Shown: positions 52,431 to 63,762 of the stretch, in pieces
Position numbering within the stretch: the first letter of the stretch is position 1
Layout: the number at the start of each line of letters is the position of its first letter
Assembly: GCF_029784155.1 (NCBI RefSeq)
Contig: NC_073693.1
Span: 150,662,843 to 150,726,842 of the forward strand
Source: Uranotaenia lowii
Lineage: Eukaryota > Arthropoda > Insecta > Diptera > Culicidae
DNA length: 64,000 nucleotides
Direction: 5' to 3'
Translations under genes and position numbers: made by a program
Notes under the pieces: generated by a model
Seen by the model: the letters and a program-made list of their open reading frames with translations, nothing else
The model's database searches: none
What the model was told of the DNA's origin: nothing

Positions 52431-55030
52431 CACAATTAACACACGACGTATTACAGGACACGACACTTGACGTTCTTACAAACGGAAAAAGGATTCAAAA
52501 TTACCTTTTTTGTCGACCGGTTTCGGGCTCGATGTTGCCCATCTACAGGACGATGTCCGACTGATCACACGAAGAAATTACTAGCAGGATCATACTACGA
52601 GTGTCGTAGTATTCGTCGAAAGAAGGTTCCTTTATGAGATTTTCCTTTTGGTGAAGGTGAAAAGCGGCGACATAATTGGTGGGTCATCTTCGTTCATTAG
52701 CGGTTTTTCGGAAGTACTAATAAACATCGACTCCCAAGCGTTCAAATGTGAGGCTTTTCTTACGCATTTCCTATAGATCACTTTTTCCCAGTTTATGGAG
52801 TGGTCCATTTCCGTTGCGTGGGCGGCTACGCTGGATTCATTGACCCTGTTGTTGTCTACAGCATTCCGATGTTCTTTAAGTCGAACTTTAAATTTGCGAC
52901 GAGTTTGGCCAATGTAAACAGCTGGGCAACTCTCACAGGGAATTTCATAGATTCCGGATCTCTCATCCTGCGGGATCTTATCCTTCAAGGAGACCAACCG
53001 ATCCTTAAGTGTGTTGCCGCTCTTGTATGCTGTTTTCAGACCGTGTTGAGAAAGGATTTTTGTTATCCCATTAGTTAGTTTCGGGTGGAACGGCAGGCTA
53101 ACTCTGTAGGGCTCTTCTTTCTCTGGCCTGAAAGTGGTAGCATCACTTCGGTACTTTTTTCGGGCATGTTTTCGGAGAATTTTGAGTACAAATTCGTTGT
53201 CAAAACCGTTCAAAAAACCTGCCTCAAGGATTTTATGTTTTTCTTCTTCAAAATCTTCCTTTTCCATGGGGATATTGTACAGGCGGTGCGCCATGGAATG
53301 GAAGGCGGCTTGTTTTTGGGCACCGAAGTGGTTGGAATCTGCTGTTATGTATCGGTCGGTTGAGGTTGGTTTTCGATAAATTCCAAATTTGATGGTGTTG
53401 TCCTCTTTCCTTGAGATTAGGAGATCAAGGAAAGGGAGTTTTCCCTCAACTTCTTTTTCTACTGTAAATTTTATCGACCTGTGTTTGGAGTTTAGAAGCT
53501 CTAATGTCTGTGTGAGATAACGCTCCTTTACCGAGGCAAGGATGTCATCGACGTAGCGCCACCAGACACGTGGGAAAAGTCTTTCACTTTTCTCCAAATC
53601 TGCTTCCAAGTCGCTCATAAAAACTTCAGTCAAAAGTGGGGATAGTTTGCTGCCCATGCTGAGGCCAAAGGTTTGTTTAAAAAACTTACCCCGAAATATG
53701 AAGAAGTTTTGCTTCATGCATACTTCTGCAACTGCCAGGTAGGCATCTATTTCGTTGGGAGGCACCCGGCGGCGTTCCAAGTGCCCCCGTAAGCTGTTGA
53801 GGGCGTCCGAAGTTGGTACACTGGGGAAAAGTGCGGAGACATCGAAAGAAACTAATATTTCGCCTCGACGCACTTTAAATCCTTTTAGGCGCTCGACCAG
53901 TTCCACTGAATTTTTTACACTCTTACCATGCTTCACAGGGTACTTTTTCATTTCTTCAACCAACCATGCTGCCATTTTTTCCGTAGGTGTATTTATATTT
54001 GAAGAGATGGGTCTCATAGCTATCGGGTTTTTATGGATTTTCGGCAAGCAATAGAGAGAAGCGACTTTCGGGTTCGGAACAAGAAATTTTCTTTCTAATT
54101 TGGTATCCCCCATCAGGAGGGCGACTTTCTGTCTTACGGCGTTAGCTTCCTCTATCATCGTATTGAGTGGATCTTTTGGTTTACCATTTTTGAAAATAAA
54201 TTCTTCATATGGGCCATTGACTATCATGTCTCGAACTCTGTTGTCGTAATCATGTTTGTCCATGATGACGACCGCATTGCCTTTGTCTGCGCGGGAGTAG
54301 ACAACTTCATGCTTTTTCAAATTTGCTATGACGCTTTCAGCATCATTTTGACCCTTTTTTGAACGGCACGGTTTTTTAGCTACTTTTTCGATGAAATTCC
54401 CGATATCATGTCGAAGAGCGGCTTTCGAAGGAAAGTTTCGGAACTGTATTGAACTTTCGATGTTATTCACAATCTCCGACACTGGGGCGTTCTCGGGAAC
54501 AACAGCATATTTTAAACCCTTATTGAGCAATGCGCTTTCATTGGTCGTCAATTGGACAGACGATAAATTAACGACAAAATTGTCGATCATTTGCGGCGCG
54601 AGTGTGACTTTTTTCCCCCCTTGTGCGGATGCGAGCGAAAGCATCTTCTTTCTATGCTTCTGCTTCGTACTGACAACACGCTTGCACAGGTTGCGATTCA
54701 CGACGGCAAGCACCGATTGCCAACAGCAATTATTTTTGGCGCCACATTGGAGAACAAAGCACTCCGCTGCTGTGTGATAGTCTTCTTTCTTCAGTATTCT
54801 TTCGACGAATACTACGACACTCGTAGTATGATCCTGCTAGTAATTTCTTCGTGTGATCAGTCGGACATCGTCCTGTAGATGGGCAACATCGAGCCCGAAA
54901 CCGGTCGACAAAAAAGGTAATTTTGAATCCTTTTTCCGTTTATAAGAACGTCAAGTGTCGTGTCCTGTAATACGTCGTGTGTTAATTGTGCAGTTAAGTT
55001 CTTACGTTGGCACAAATCCGCTTAAAATGA
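52431..55030 (-). mobile_element. Complete Penelope-like element
   Basis: CCGTCTGTAATA flanks at 52419-52430 and 55031-55042, a 12-bp TSD that bounds 2600 bp. The ends are an inverted pair of 194 bp (52431-52624 and 54797-54990), identical or nearly so, with about 40 extra bp at the 5' side. Inverted terminal repeats, a TSD of this size and one RT-GIY-YIG ORF are all Penelope features. Probably a recent insertion. Confidence 0.87.
52632..54713 (-). CDS. Penelope-like RT with GIY-YIG endonuclease
   Basis: 693 intact codons. The N-terminal third is basic and Penelope-specific (VVYSRADKGNAVVIMDKHDY, KVASLYCLPKIHK). The RT core runs roughly 220-440: RPISSNINTPTEKMA, SFDVSALFPSVP, GLSMGSKLSPLLTEVFM and catalytic RYVDDILA near residue 385. 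A C-terminal GIY-YIG nuclease occupies about 575-680, with SGIYEIPCESCPAVYIGQTR, conserved Arg and His in RLKEHRNAV, and an N-H-rich end. A CX2C pair inside the GIY-YIG motif is typical of Penelope. The enzyme nicks the target and copies element RNA. The coding frame lies almost wholly between the inverted terminal repeats. Confidence 0.92.
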   Translation of the reverse strand: MLAVVNRNLCKRVVSTKQKHRKKMLSLASAQGGKKVTLAPQMIDNFVVNLSSVQLTTNESALLNKGLKYAVVPENAPVSEIVNNIESSIQFRNFPSKAALRHDIGNFIEKVAKKPCRSKKGQNDAESVIANLKKHEVVYSRADKGNAVVIMDKHDYDNRVRDMIVNGPYEEFIFKNGKPKDPLNTMIEEANAVRQKVALLMGDTKLERKFLVPNPKVASLYCLPKIHKNPIAMRPISSNINTPTEKMAAWLVEEMKKYPVKHGKSVKNSVELVERLKGFKVRRGEILVSFDVSALFPSVPTSDALNSLRGHLERRRVPPNEIDAYLAVAEVCMKQNFFIFRGKFFKQTFGLSMGSKLSPLLTEVFMSDLEADLEKSERLFPRVWWRYVDDILASVKERYLTQTLELLNSKHRSIKFTVEKEVEGKLPFLDLLISRKEDNTIKFGIYRKPTSTDRYITADSNHFGAQKQAAFHSMAHRLYNIPMEKEDFEEEKHKILEAGFLNGFDNEFVLKILRKHARKKYRSDATTFRPEKEEPYRVSLPFHPKLTNGITKILSQHGLKTAYKSGNTLKDRLVSLKDKIPQDERSGIYEIPCESCPAVYIGQTRRKFKVRLKEHRNAVDNNRVNESSVAAHATEMDHSINWEKVIYRKCVRKASHLNAWESMFISTSEKPLMNEDDPPIMSPLFTFTKRKIS

Positions 55031-55196
55031 CCGTCTGTAATATTTCAATTTTTAAATATTCTTTCTCAAGGAATATAACATTTCACTGATACAGCCGAAA
55101 AAAAAATTTCATAAAATAAATTTACGGTGATAAACTCTTCATTTCAAAAAGATTAATTAAATTGTAATTCGAAATTTACTATTAGAGTTAGTTTCA

Positions 55197-57645
55197 TATT
55201 TAAAAATTTATTTATTTCGTCTTTGGTTTAAATTACCGTACAGACTGATAACTTAAAAACTACTAAATTCTGCTTAAACCTAATTTAAAACGACGTTTGC
55301 ACATATTAAAATTAAACAAATGATACACTAAATTAAAAAGTTCACAACACTTGTCAATAGGATGGTTTTGACCATAAGCAGTACGGTGGTGAGGTATTGA
55401 AAGAAACTGACGTTGTCGAAGTGTTCTCGTTGGTACATAAATATTAACACGTTGTAGAATGTAAGCACAGTCAATACGGTTGGTCAATGTGTCGAATATA
55501 AAACCTTGCTGCAGCTCGATGCGACGCTTTTCGAGTGAGGTTAGGCATATCAGTGCACACCTTTCCTCATACGGTGGTAGTTGGATCAGGTCGTTCCAGG
55601 GAAGACGCCGTAGAGCGTATCTTAAGAAAAAGCGTTGAACTCGTTCAAGACGGTGGCATTGTGTCCTCTGTACTGGAGCCCACACCTGGACGGCGTACTC
55701 CATGATGCTACGTACTGATGCACAGTATATGGCTTTCAATGCGTAAACGTCATCGAAATCCTTGGTGTTGCGACGCAGGAATCCGAGAGCAGCGAATCCT
55801 TTTGCAGAAGTAAGCGCGACATGTTCAGCAAATGTGAGCCTGTTGTCGATCTTCACTCCGAGGTCGAGAATAGACTTCACGCTCTCCAGCCTTACTCCGG
55901 TTAGTTGGTAGTCAAAAAGGATCGTTCTTCTTGCACGACAAAAGTTTATAACCTTGCACTTCTTCACGTTTGCTAGCATTCCGTTTAAGCGGCACCACTC
56001 ATCTAGTCTAGCGATGTCAGCTTGAAGGGCCAAACAGTCAACAGTGTTATGAATCTTCCGGAAAATCTTCAGATCATCGGCGTAGAGAAGTGTATCGGAC
56101 TGAAGTGTTGAGCACAGGTCATTCACGAAGATTATAAATAGCAGAGGTCCGAGGTGGCTCCCCTGGGGAACTCCAGACGGTGTGGCAAACATTCGTGAGC
56201 GCGTGTTTCGTATTCTGGTGAAAGCCTGGCGGTCGGTTAGATATGACGCAATCCACTCGAGTGCCCAAGCCGGGAATCCTAGTCGATTCAACTTTGCAAC
56301 CAGTATTTTGTGCGGCACACGGTCGAAAGCTTTGGCAAAGTCAATATAGACTGAATCCACCTGGCAACCTTTCTCCATGCTTTTATTCAGTGAACTTACG
56401 TAGCACATCAAATTTGTAACTGTTGACCTTTTCTTGACGAAACCATGTTGATATTCCGAGATCAAAGGTTTAACAGCGGCATACATTCGCTCGTGCATCA
56501 GAATTTCGAAGATCTTTGACATTGAATTTAAAATCGATATTGGCCGGTAGTTTTCCACGCTGTGAGCACTTCCGGATTTGTGTATCGGAGAAATAGCCGC
56601 TACTTTCCATGCATTAGGAAACGATCTTTCGGTTACCGATCGATTAAGGATACTGCAAATCGGGGCGGATAAAGATGCAGCACAGTGTTTCAGAAGAGCG
56701 GGAGGTATTTTATCTGGACCAGAACCTTTAGAAGGATCGACTGTGGACAACTTTTCGTAAATATCCTGTTCGGTGAAGCACGGTGAGGGCAAATTGACAA
56801 CGTAAGATTGCAACGATGCAAGGTAGTTGCAGTCTGCATCAATATCAACAGAACAGTACACATTTTGGAAAAAGTCCGCGAACAAATTGACCGACTCGGC
56901 TTGATTGGAGGCAGTGACACCATTGAAGCTTACATCTACGGGTACGGGGACGTTATGTTTTCTACCCTTAAAATGCTCCCAAAATGATGATGGATCCCGT
57001 TTAAGGTTTTCTTCGAGTCGAGATATATGTTGTCGGTAGAGAAGGTCGTTTAGATGTTTGAATTCATTTTCCAAGTGCCTCAAGTGACATCTAAGAGCTT
57101 CTGTGCGGTTCTTGTTGAAGCTTTTGCGAACTTTACGTAGCTGGTTCCTTAGTCGCCTTAAATCGGAGTTCCACCATGCGTTCTTAGTAGTTTTGGAACG
57201 ATTTGTACGTTTTAAAGGTACAATTTGTTTTAAAACGGAATATAGTTTTACGTAAAATAAATTAAGAGCGGATTCCACGTTTTCGGCAGCCTGCAGAGAT
57301 TCCCAATCTGTCGAAACTAACGAAGCAGCAACCGAAACATAATCGCATCTACCAAAATGAAAATCAAACTCTCCAACGGGTTCTTCGTGGGGACTATCCA
57401 CTTGGTTGATATCTAGGCATAGAATGTATGCCTTATGATGACGGTCCGTAGGCAAAATCGGGACAGCTGGCTCGAAAACGTCCAGATTCCGGGAATTTGA
57501 AAACGCAAGGTCTAAAAAGCGCAAACTGTTGTTCGGTATGCTAAAGACCTGGTGCAACCCAGCGGAAAGTAACGATTCGGTGAGTGCGATTTCAATTTCT
57601 GATGAGGGGTTCGTCGGCAGGAAACTATCTGTTTCGTGGTCATGC
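55197..57645 (-). mobile_element. 5'-truncated LINE (Jockey/CR1 group)
   Basis: GTTTCA flanks at 55191-55196 and 57646-57651. The other copies of repeat B show the uninterrupted site (AGTTAGTTTCAATTC), which confirms the insertion. The tail is AT-rich (reverse complement GACGAAATAAATAAATTTTT). The 5' half of the endonuclease and any ORF1 are missing. Confidence 0.82.
55263..57640 (-). pseudogene. LINE ORF2, N-terminally truncated
   Basis: The frame is open from the 5' junction (about 57640) to 55263, roughly 790 codons. The first ~60 residues are the end of an endonuclease (FLDLAFSNSRNL, LPTDRHHKAY). A conserved linker follows (NAWWNSDLRRLRNQLRK). The RT shows GSGPDKIPPALLK, ENYRPISILNSMSKIFE, YIDFAKAFDRVPH, SGVPQGSHLGPLLFIIF and catalytic LLYADDLKIF near residue 490 counted from 57557. 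No RNase H or knuckle is present. YADD and the layout fit the Jockey/CR1 group. The exact clade is uncertain. There is no ATG at the start, so it is a truncation and not a gene. A shorter copy lies at 31127-31500. Confidence 0.82.
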
Positions 57646-57906
57646 GTTTCAATTCGTGAACGACATATAGTGTCGTGAAATGAAATGTCTCAAGCCTAGG
57701 GTGATGTAAGACTAAATTCCTTCAGATGCGAGCCAATTTTCTGACTTGCTTATTAACACTTATTTTAAACACTTTTCAAGATCAAGTAATTTCCCGATAC
57801 AACGGTGAAAATTTTACTTGGAAAAAATATCCAAGGGGGGGGGGGAGGGGGTTAAACCCCTAAAACAACGCCCGACCCTCCCCCCCGCCCCCGTTCGCAC
57901 GGCCTT
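57646..57906 (+). repeat. Repeat B, copy 3, right end (G/C-run terminus)
   Basis: It continues repeat B (AATGTCTCAAGCC, GATCAAGTAATTTCCC). It ends in a G run, GGTTAAACCCCTAAAA, C runs and GTTCGCACGGCCTTGG. In reverse complement that end (GGCCGTGCGAAC plus G run) resembles the left ends of copies 1 and 2, so repeat B seems to have inverted G-rich termini. Confidence 0.55.
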
Positions 57907-58033
57907 GGGGGTGAGCATAAGGGTGAGTATAGCAACCATGTATTTGCATCGTCCCGGGTGACGATTTGTTAGTTTATTCAGAAAAAGTTTTTTCCCCAGG
58001 CCAGTGGAGAAAACGAAAACGGTATAAGATTAT

Positions 58034-58110
58034 GGGCTTGGGATATAGCTCAGTTGGCAAGTCCGTTGCTTTCTGAGTCGATGTCCGTGAGATCGAGCCC
58101 AAGAGTAAAC
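58034..58110 (+). repeat. tRNA-like SINE segment
   Basis: TATAGCTCAGTTGGCAAG is a strong A box and GAGATCGAGCCC a B box, 43 bp on. The anticodon and acceptor stems do not pair as a tRNA, so I treat it as a SINE head. Confidence 0.5.
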
Positions 58111-58228
58111 ATCGATCACAATTGTACCGTATAAGTTTTCCAATGACTGTCCGCCAGCTGCATCGTTGATATGAGTCGCGAATGACATAAAGATGTTAAA
58201 ACGACTTTAATCGAAACAAAAAAAGGTA

Positions 58229-59140
58229 GGGGAGAGTGGGGTATCGTGGGCCATGGGGAAACGTGGGCCACTTTTAATATCTCAGATGTGTGTTGAGATA
58301 AAAATCTCAAACCAACTGTCATCGTCGTCGCTTTGCGTGAGCATATATTTCTATATGTTGTTGACTGAAATACGCATCATATGCTTCTTTTATTTATCAA
58401 GCTAAAAAAAAGTTAGAAAAATTTACTTACATAATTAAAAAAAACACCCGCTAATTTCATCGATGAGGAACCTAAAGTTCATAACAAAAATATGCTCATA
58501 CGCTTATGATCTTAGTTTTATCATGATCTTTCACGTGGAAAGGGAATTTTTGATGAAACATCAATAAGTCACACAAACGCAACCAATTTGCAAATCATAG
58601 CTTGTGGGGAATCGTGGGCCACATATCTTGAACCACCTATATTTTTATGTTTTCATACACATTCAGAACTTAAAATACGTTTTTCCTAACTACAAAGTTT
58701 TCTTATGCCAAATGAAGAGTTATGAAAAATATTTTGTCCATTCTATATAAGAAATTTTCCATAACGTTCGCGAGCCAGGTTTTGGAATCTATGCGATCAT
58801 ACACAGCTCTCTTTTTTATGTCATCATCTGAAATTGCTTTAAAATAACGAAATGAATTAGGAAATCACATTTTTGGGTCAACTCATAAACTTTGCATGTT
58901 ATTTGGTCAATTTGGACTTGGTGGCCCACGATTCCCCACCATTTTTCAAAATCCAAAAAAAATTGCTTTTTTTTAAACAGTCAGAATTTGGGGAAAATAA
59001 CTTATTAAAAATTATAAAAAATACCTTATGATACCTTGAAAATGTAGAAAACCATATCATTTTTGGTTTTCAATTTATCTTTTATAATAGAGAAGTTATG
59101 GAACAACGAAAAAAAGTGGCCAATGATTCCCCACTCTCCC
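58229..59140. mobile_element. GGGGAGAGTGGGG-type MITE, complete
   Basis: The left end is GGGGAGAGTGGGGTATCGTG and the right end, in reverse complement, GGGAGAGTGGGGAATCATTG. TA precedes the left end. Internal GTGGGGAATCGTGGGCCAC and GGCCCACGATTCCCCAC words repeat the terminal motif in both orientations. It is related to 23581-24212 (inverted) and, by its ends, to 21912-22874. Confidence 0.7.
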
Positions 59141-59575
59141 ATACATATAAGATTGGCATGAACCAAAGTCTATTAAGGTTTTAACTTATTTTCAATTTTA
59201 ATTTAAGTAAAATCGAAAAATGTTCGTAAGCGTATCCATTCAACACTAGTAAAGCAATTTTGTAAGTTTGCTTAAATATAAATAATTTTTAATTTCAGCC
59301 TGCTGCGTTGCTGTTTAGAACGCTTTTCATTTAATTAAATCGCTTTCCCTTTTAAAACGCACATTTTTAATGTTATGTACCTGCACACGTGTTTTATGAA
59401 TGTTTCGTTTTGTTTTTGTACGCATGCTGACTTTTCCGTTCCGTAGAAGTGACTTTGCTGAGTTCGCCCGCTCTCCTAATGCCTCAATGTGTAAGCTACA
59501 GAAATCATGTTTGGCACAGTCGTATTCGAAATGTTGCTGTATTTTCTTTTTTCGGTTCTCTTTTTTCCGTTTCAG
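59141..59575. other. unassigned; possible intron side of the 59.6-kb exon
   Basis: AT-rich up to 59390, then of ordinary composition. It ends in a pyrimidine-rich tract with TTTTTTCCGTTTCAG, a good splice-acceptor form. Confidence 0.35.
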
Positions 59576-59760
59576 ATCCCCAACCCCCTCCAGAAATAAG
59601 TGTGTATCCTCTGAATGTTACCCGTTCGTTGGTGTTGCGCCTTCCAGGTTCAGACCTCGATAATAGAAAATCATTACAAATCATCCAGCAGTTCCTCTCC
59701 CTCGATCGACAGCAGCCTCGGTGTTTGGTGTTCGGGGCATCTTCAATATTCCTAGCTTAG
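59576..59760 (+). CDS. Possible 3'-terminal exon, unrecognised
   Basis: A strong acceptor (polypyrimidine tract, then TTTCAG) precedes an open frame of about 61 codons to a TAG at 59758-59760. It reads DPQPPPEISVYPLNVTRSLV, then LRLPGSDLDNRKSLQII, and ends FGASSIFLA. The composition is non-repetitive and GC-moderate, unlike the surrounding transposons. No family is recognised. A 5' splice site at the CCAGGTTCAG near 59648 is poor, so a terminal exon is the simpler reading. The upstream exon would lie outside or be far away. It could also be chance in unique host DNA. Confidence 0.3.
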
Positions 59761-62260
59761 CAAATCCGCCACAAGTTTATTTTGTTTGCCAAAAATCGAA
59801 GAAATTGAATTTGGATGTGCTTTTTTTTGGTTAACTTCCTCGGAGTTTTCCGGGAGATTGCTCTGAAGTGGAATAAAAATTTAAATCGGTGTTGTGTTTC
59901 GGTGTGGGTGGGAGCGAGTGGAAAATAAAAATCCAATCCAACATTTGAATGGCGCCTATAATTGTGTTATTGTGAGTTGTTTTTTTGCGTGTGTATCGAT
60001 TTTTCAATGAAACCGAAAGAAGGCGTTTATCCCGTCTTGATTTATTTCGATCGATGTTTTATTGAATGTCTAATCGTGATTTTATGAGGTTCCATCATTG
60101 AATGCCGTAAATGTGCCGAGAAAAAGAAAATCGCGTGTATTTCTTGATGTTTAAAATAAAGGTCACACGAATTGGATTATGCAAAACGTCCAATTCTGCT
60201 CAGTAATCATAACGAGTGTCGATCTGTCATAAGGTTGGACAGGAATATTCAACTTACCGTCATATGCTTCGTGAATATTTTTGTCCTAAGGCAGTTAAGA
60301 ATTTTGACACCTTGAGAAGGCGAAGAAGACGAGCACTAATTAAGGGTGCCGAAAAGTCGTGGCGTAGGAAAAGAAATGTTGAAAGCTCCTCTGTCGACGC
60401 GCGTCACCATCCTACGAATGGAAGTGTAATATCCTGGGAAATACTCAAGCTCCAACACGAAGACACGCAGCTTGGCACAATCAGAGTGGGGGAAGAAGAA
60501 AGCAGCCCAAAAGGAAAGACAAATTAATTTTCATTTTCCCTGGAGCGAATCACTTCCTTTACCTACGAATTTTGCGTAAATTCGAATGAATCTTCCCCTC
60601 TATTAGAGCATGAGAAAATCTACGGTCAGCAAATAGTCCCCTCATCCGAAAAAAAGGCAAACCATTTCCATTTTGACATCGCTCGTCATTGAGTTACTAC
60701 AAAAGCAGGGACACGTGTTAAAAATTGGTCGAAAACAGACATTACTCCCTTCTTCGAAAAATTTCGTAATAACACGCAAAATCGTCCGAAGCCTGAGAAA
60801 CGGAAGTTTACTAACAATTTCAACAATCAAATAAACAAACACGTGGAAAAAGCGAACCACGTGTCACCGAACCGATTGTTTCATGAGGCGGAAAGATGCT
60901 CAAACAGAAAAGGAATGCTAAACCGGTACGTGGAATATGTTGATTTTGTTTTTTTCTTCTCAAATTTGTCTCCGCGTTATTTCTCCTTCTCCAGTATTGT
61001 TTTGTTTTACTGCCAAAAACTTCTTGTCTTGATGAATTCCACAGCGCCTATTAATGTTTCTTGAAATACTTTCACGAATGATCCCGATCATAAGCCACTT
61101 TGCTTATCTGAGGAATATCGCTGATTTTATTTTCAACATAATTACTGTATTGCTTCTGCTGTTATCATGTTTAAGAGGAATGATCCACCTGGATTACAAT
61201 TCACTCTTGATAGATTTAGTTTTGAACATTTTATGCTATGGTTTAAACAAATTGGGATGTATTTATTTATCGGTCGGACTGTTAGGTAAAAATTCTCAGA
61301 AAATGGTCGAACTTTAGCTAAATGCTAAGTTGAGCCCAATTTGGGGGGCTTTGAGGGTCAACCATTTTTATATTTTTGGAATTACTCATAGAGAAAGAAA
61401 AATTTTTCAGATTCAAAGTTATAAGCTCAAGGCTGCGATTTTAACGCTTCAATTTGGATTTTAATAGGGGATTTGAAAATTAATTAGATAATATAATTTG
61501 AGGTTTTGAGTTTTATACAATTCGATTTCACTGACCAATTTCTAACTTTTGAGTTATCATTGATAACCAATGTGGTCGATTCTACCATCCATTAATGGGA
61601 TGTTTGTGCCCATGAAAAAAAAGAACTCAAAAAAAAACCTTTTTCATATTAAAAAATGGTGTTTTCGAGATGATTTGTTTTCGATAACTTCAAAAAGTTA
61701 TTAGTAGAACATTCAACATTTAAGGTAAACTAATAATAAAACAGTGCGAAAAAATTCACACATGCAATTGAAAACATGCAAAGTGAGTTTTCAACATGCT
61801 TCAACAAAGTTCGGAGGTTTTTTAAGAAATTTCTAAGTAAATGAAACTTAAATATACCATTTTACAGGGAGATCATCCATATTGAAAAGTAGGATAATCT
61901 TCAACAAATATTTTCATTAGATGAAAAAGATAAAAAAAGCAGATTAATCTTTTGAAGATAAAACAATTAGGCCAAATCTATTCAATCTTCCTAAGAAATT
62001 ATGGTTGTAAAAAATGTTTTTCATGAAAAGATGAATTAGCATACCAGGATTTTTTTTGAATTTTCATTGATTTAAATCTTAAAACAATAAATTTTTCGAT
62101 AAAACGAAAACGATGAACAGTGAATATTCTCAATAAAAAACTTTAAAAGACTAACAAAACTAACATGGCCAAACTTGGGTCAAATTTCTTATAATGATGA
62201 ATATAAAACTTTCAAAATTTCAAAAAGTCAAACGATTCATTTTGATTTATATTTTTTGTG
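59761..62260. other. unassigned DNA, unique-looking then AT-rich
   Basis: 59760-60900 has ordinary composition and could be 3' UTR or intergenic host DNA. A 103-codon plus frame (60216-60527), rich in Arg and Lys (LRRRRRRALIKGAEKSWRRK), has no recognised domain. After about 61000 the sequence is AT-rich. A hydrophobic 87-codon frame (61054-61317) is probably chance. Confidence 0.3.
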
Positions 62261-62291
62261 AACCCGAGCAAGGCCGGGTAAAATCAGCTAG
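62261..62291 (+). other. possible Helitron-like 3' end
   Basis: AACCCGAGCAAGGCCGGGTA could form a short GC hairpin (CCCG with CGGG). It is followed within 10 bp by CTAG and then T, the usual arrangement at a Helitron 3' terminus. No 5' end or Rep/helicase coding sequence is seen. Confidence 0.35.
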
Positions 62292-62627
62292 TTACAAATA
62301 AATTTTCACAAAATAAGATAACATATTGTATTGATAGACGCTTTCCATTGTAATCAATAAAGACTCTCATATTCATCAATGTAACATATCTACATATTAT
62401 TAACCAAACCAATCCAAGTGTTTTCTTAAAGTTTCACTCACTTTTTGATTATGTACAAATTTGCCTGTATTTAAATACTCCTCCCGCTTTAAAAAGGGGC
62501 GATTTTTTTTTTTAAATTGAAGGTTTTATTTATTGTATTGAAGATTCCTTCTATTTTTAGTTGCCATAATAAGAAAAGGAGATAATGTATCCCAGTTCTT
62601 CCCTATTCTTTTTGTTTGAATATGGAC
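62292..62627. other. unassigned AT-rich DNA
   Basis: Nothing recognisable was seen between the Helitron-like end and the TTAA MITE. Confidence 0.35.
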
Positions 62628-62631
62628 TTAA

Positions 62632-63363
62632 GGAGGGGGGGGGGGGGAGGGTAGGGTAGGGTCTAACACTTTAAAAAAATCGATTTTTTTATTTTTTATA
62701 TTCTTTTTCTTATTCAAGAATGTTGTGTCAAATTTTCAAGTCAATTCAAGCAATACTGTAGAAATTATAGGCCTTTATCTCCTCCTATCTAATACAGCAA
62801 GAAAGCAAGAGCAGAAACTTCAAACGCGTTTTTCTCGAAAGCACATTTTTAAATTCCGTGACATCGTCATTTGAAAACTTCTTATCTGATTCTTTTCAAA
62901 TTTGGAACATAGTTTCTACATATAAAATACCAGACCCCAACGTTTTTCTTTTTTTTTTACTTTGGGGAGATTTTACAGATATAAAATGGCGGATTTTTTC
63001 GTGAAAAATCGTAGTTTTTACTTCAAACAGCCACAAAAATTTCATAAATTTTTTTTAAGTTAAATAAAAACGTTGGGGTCCAGAAAAACATCTATTAAAA
63101 ATATTTTGCTCTGATTTTTTGACTTCGGGTGATTCTGTGCTGAGATACAGTGTCCACCGCAAATCCTGTTTTCTAAAAGGCATCCTCGAAAGTGCTCCGT
63201 CACCGGTACATTTTTCAATATTTTTCTACGAAAAAATTACTAAATGTTCTTTTAACAATGATCTGTATAATGCAAAAAAATTGAATACATTAGTTTGAAC
63301 GATAGCTCTAGAAAAAAATCGTGAAAATGGTGTTTTTTTTTACCCGTTAGACCCTACCCCCCC
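62632..63363. mobile_element. piggyBac-like MITE with TTAA target
   Basis: TTAA flanks at 62628-62631 and 63364-63367. Both ends are G-rich and lead into GGGTAGGGTCTAAC (left) and, in reverse complement, GGGGGGGTAGGGTCTAAC (right). 732 bp, AT-rich and non-coding inside. The ends differ from those of the 44-kb foldback, so it is a different family. Confidence 0.75.
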
Positions 63364-63762
63364 TTAAAGAATTAAAGTCTAGATAGCGGCCGTTCCCTTT
63401 TTTGGGAACCATTCTGTTGTGATGCCATTTTCATCCCGGCGCAAAATTGTGTCAAGAAATATTAATGGCTCATCTTTTCGACTTCGACAAAATAAAAATG
63501 TTAGAAAAAGTTACATGCCATAATGCGAGAATTACAGCGCAAACAATCAAGTTGAAACGAAAGCCAGTAGTTTATTTTTATATATTGTTAATTTGAGGAA
63601 AATTCAGTGTTGAAAATATAATTTTTGTATCCACCGAAGAGGCAGAGTCGCTCAAACCGTCTGGACAACTGATAAAAAAAAATTTCACAAAAACTGTAAG
63701 AAATTTCAACATAGAAGTTACTCTAACGTATATAAAAAAGATGTCTGCTCATGTGCATATCT
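63364..63762. other. unassigned DNA
   Basis: No gene or defined repeat was seen before the last dispersed repeat copy. Confidence 0.3.

Noticed and set aside
54391..54878. Plus-strand frames of 95-128 codons
   Set aside because: Antisense to the Penelope-like ORF and terminal repeat.
58034..58110. Functional tRNA gene
   Set aside because: A and B boxes are good, but the acceptor and anticodon stems do not pair. The same applies to 24825, 41986 and 42295.
61054..61317. 87-codon hydrophobic frame as a membrane peptide
   Set aside because: AT-rich composition alone gives Phe/Ile/Leu-rich frames. No other support.
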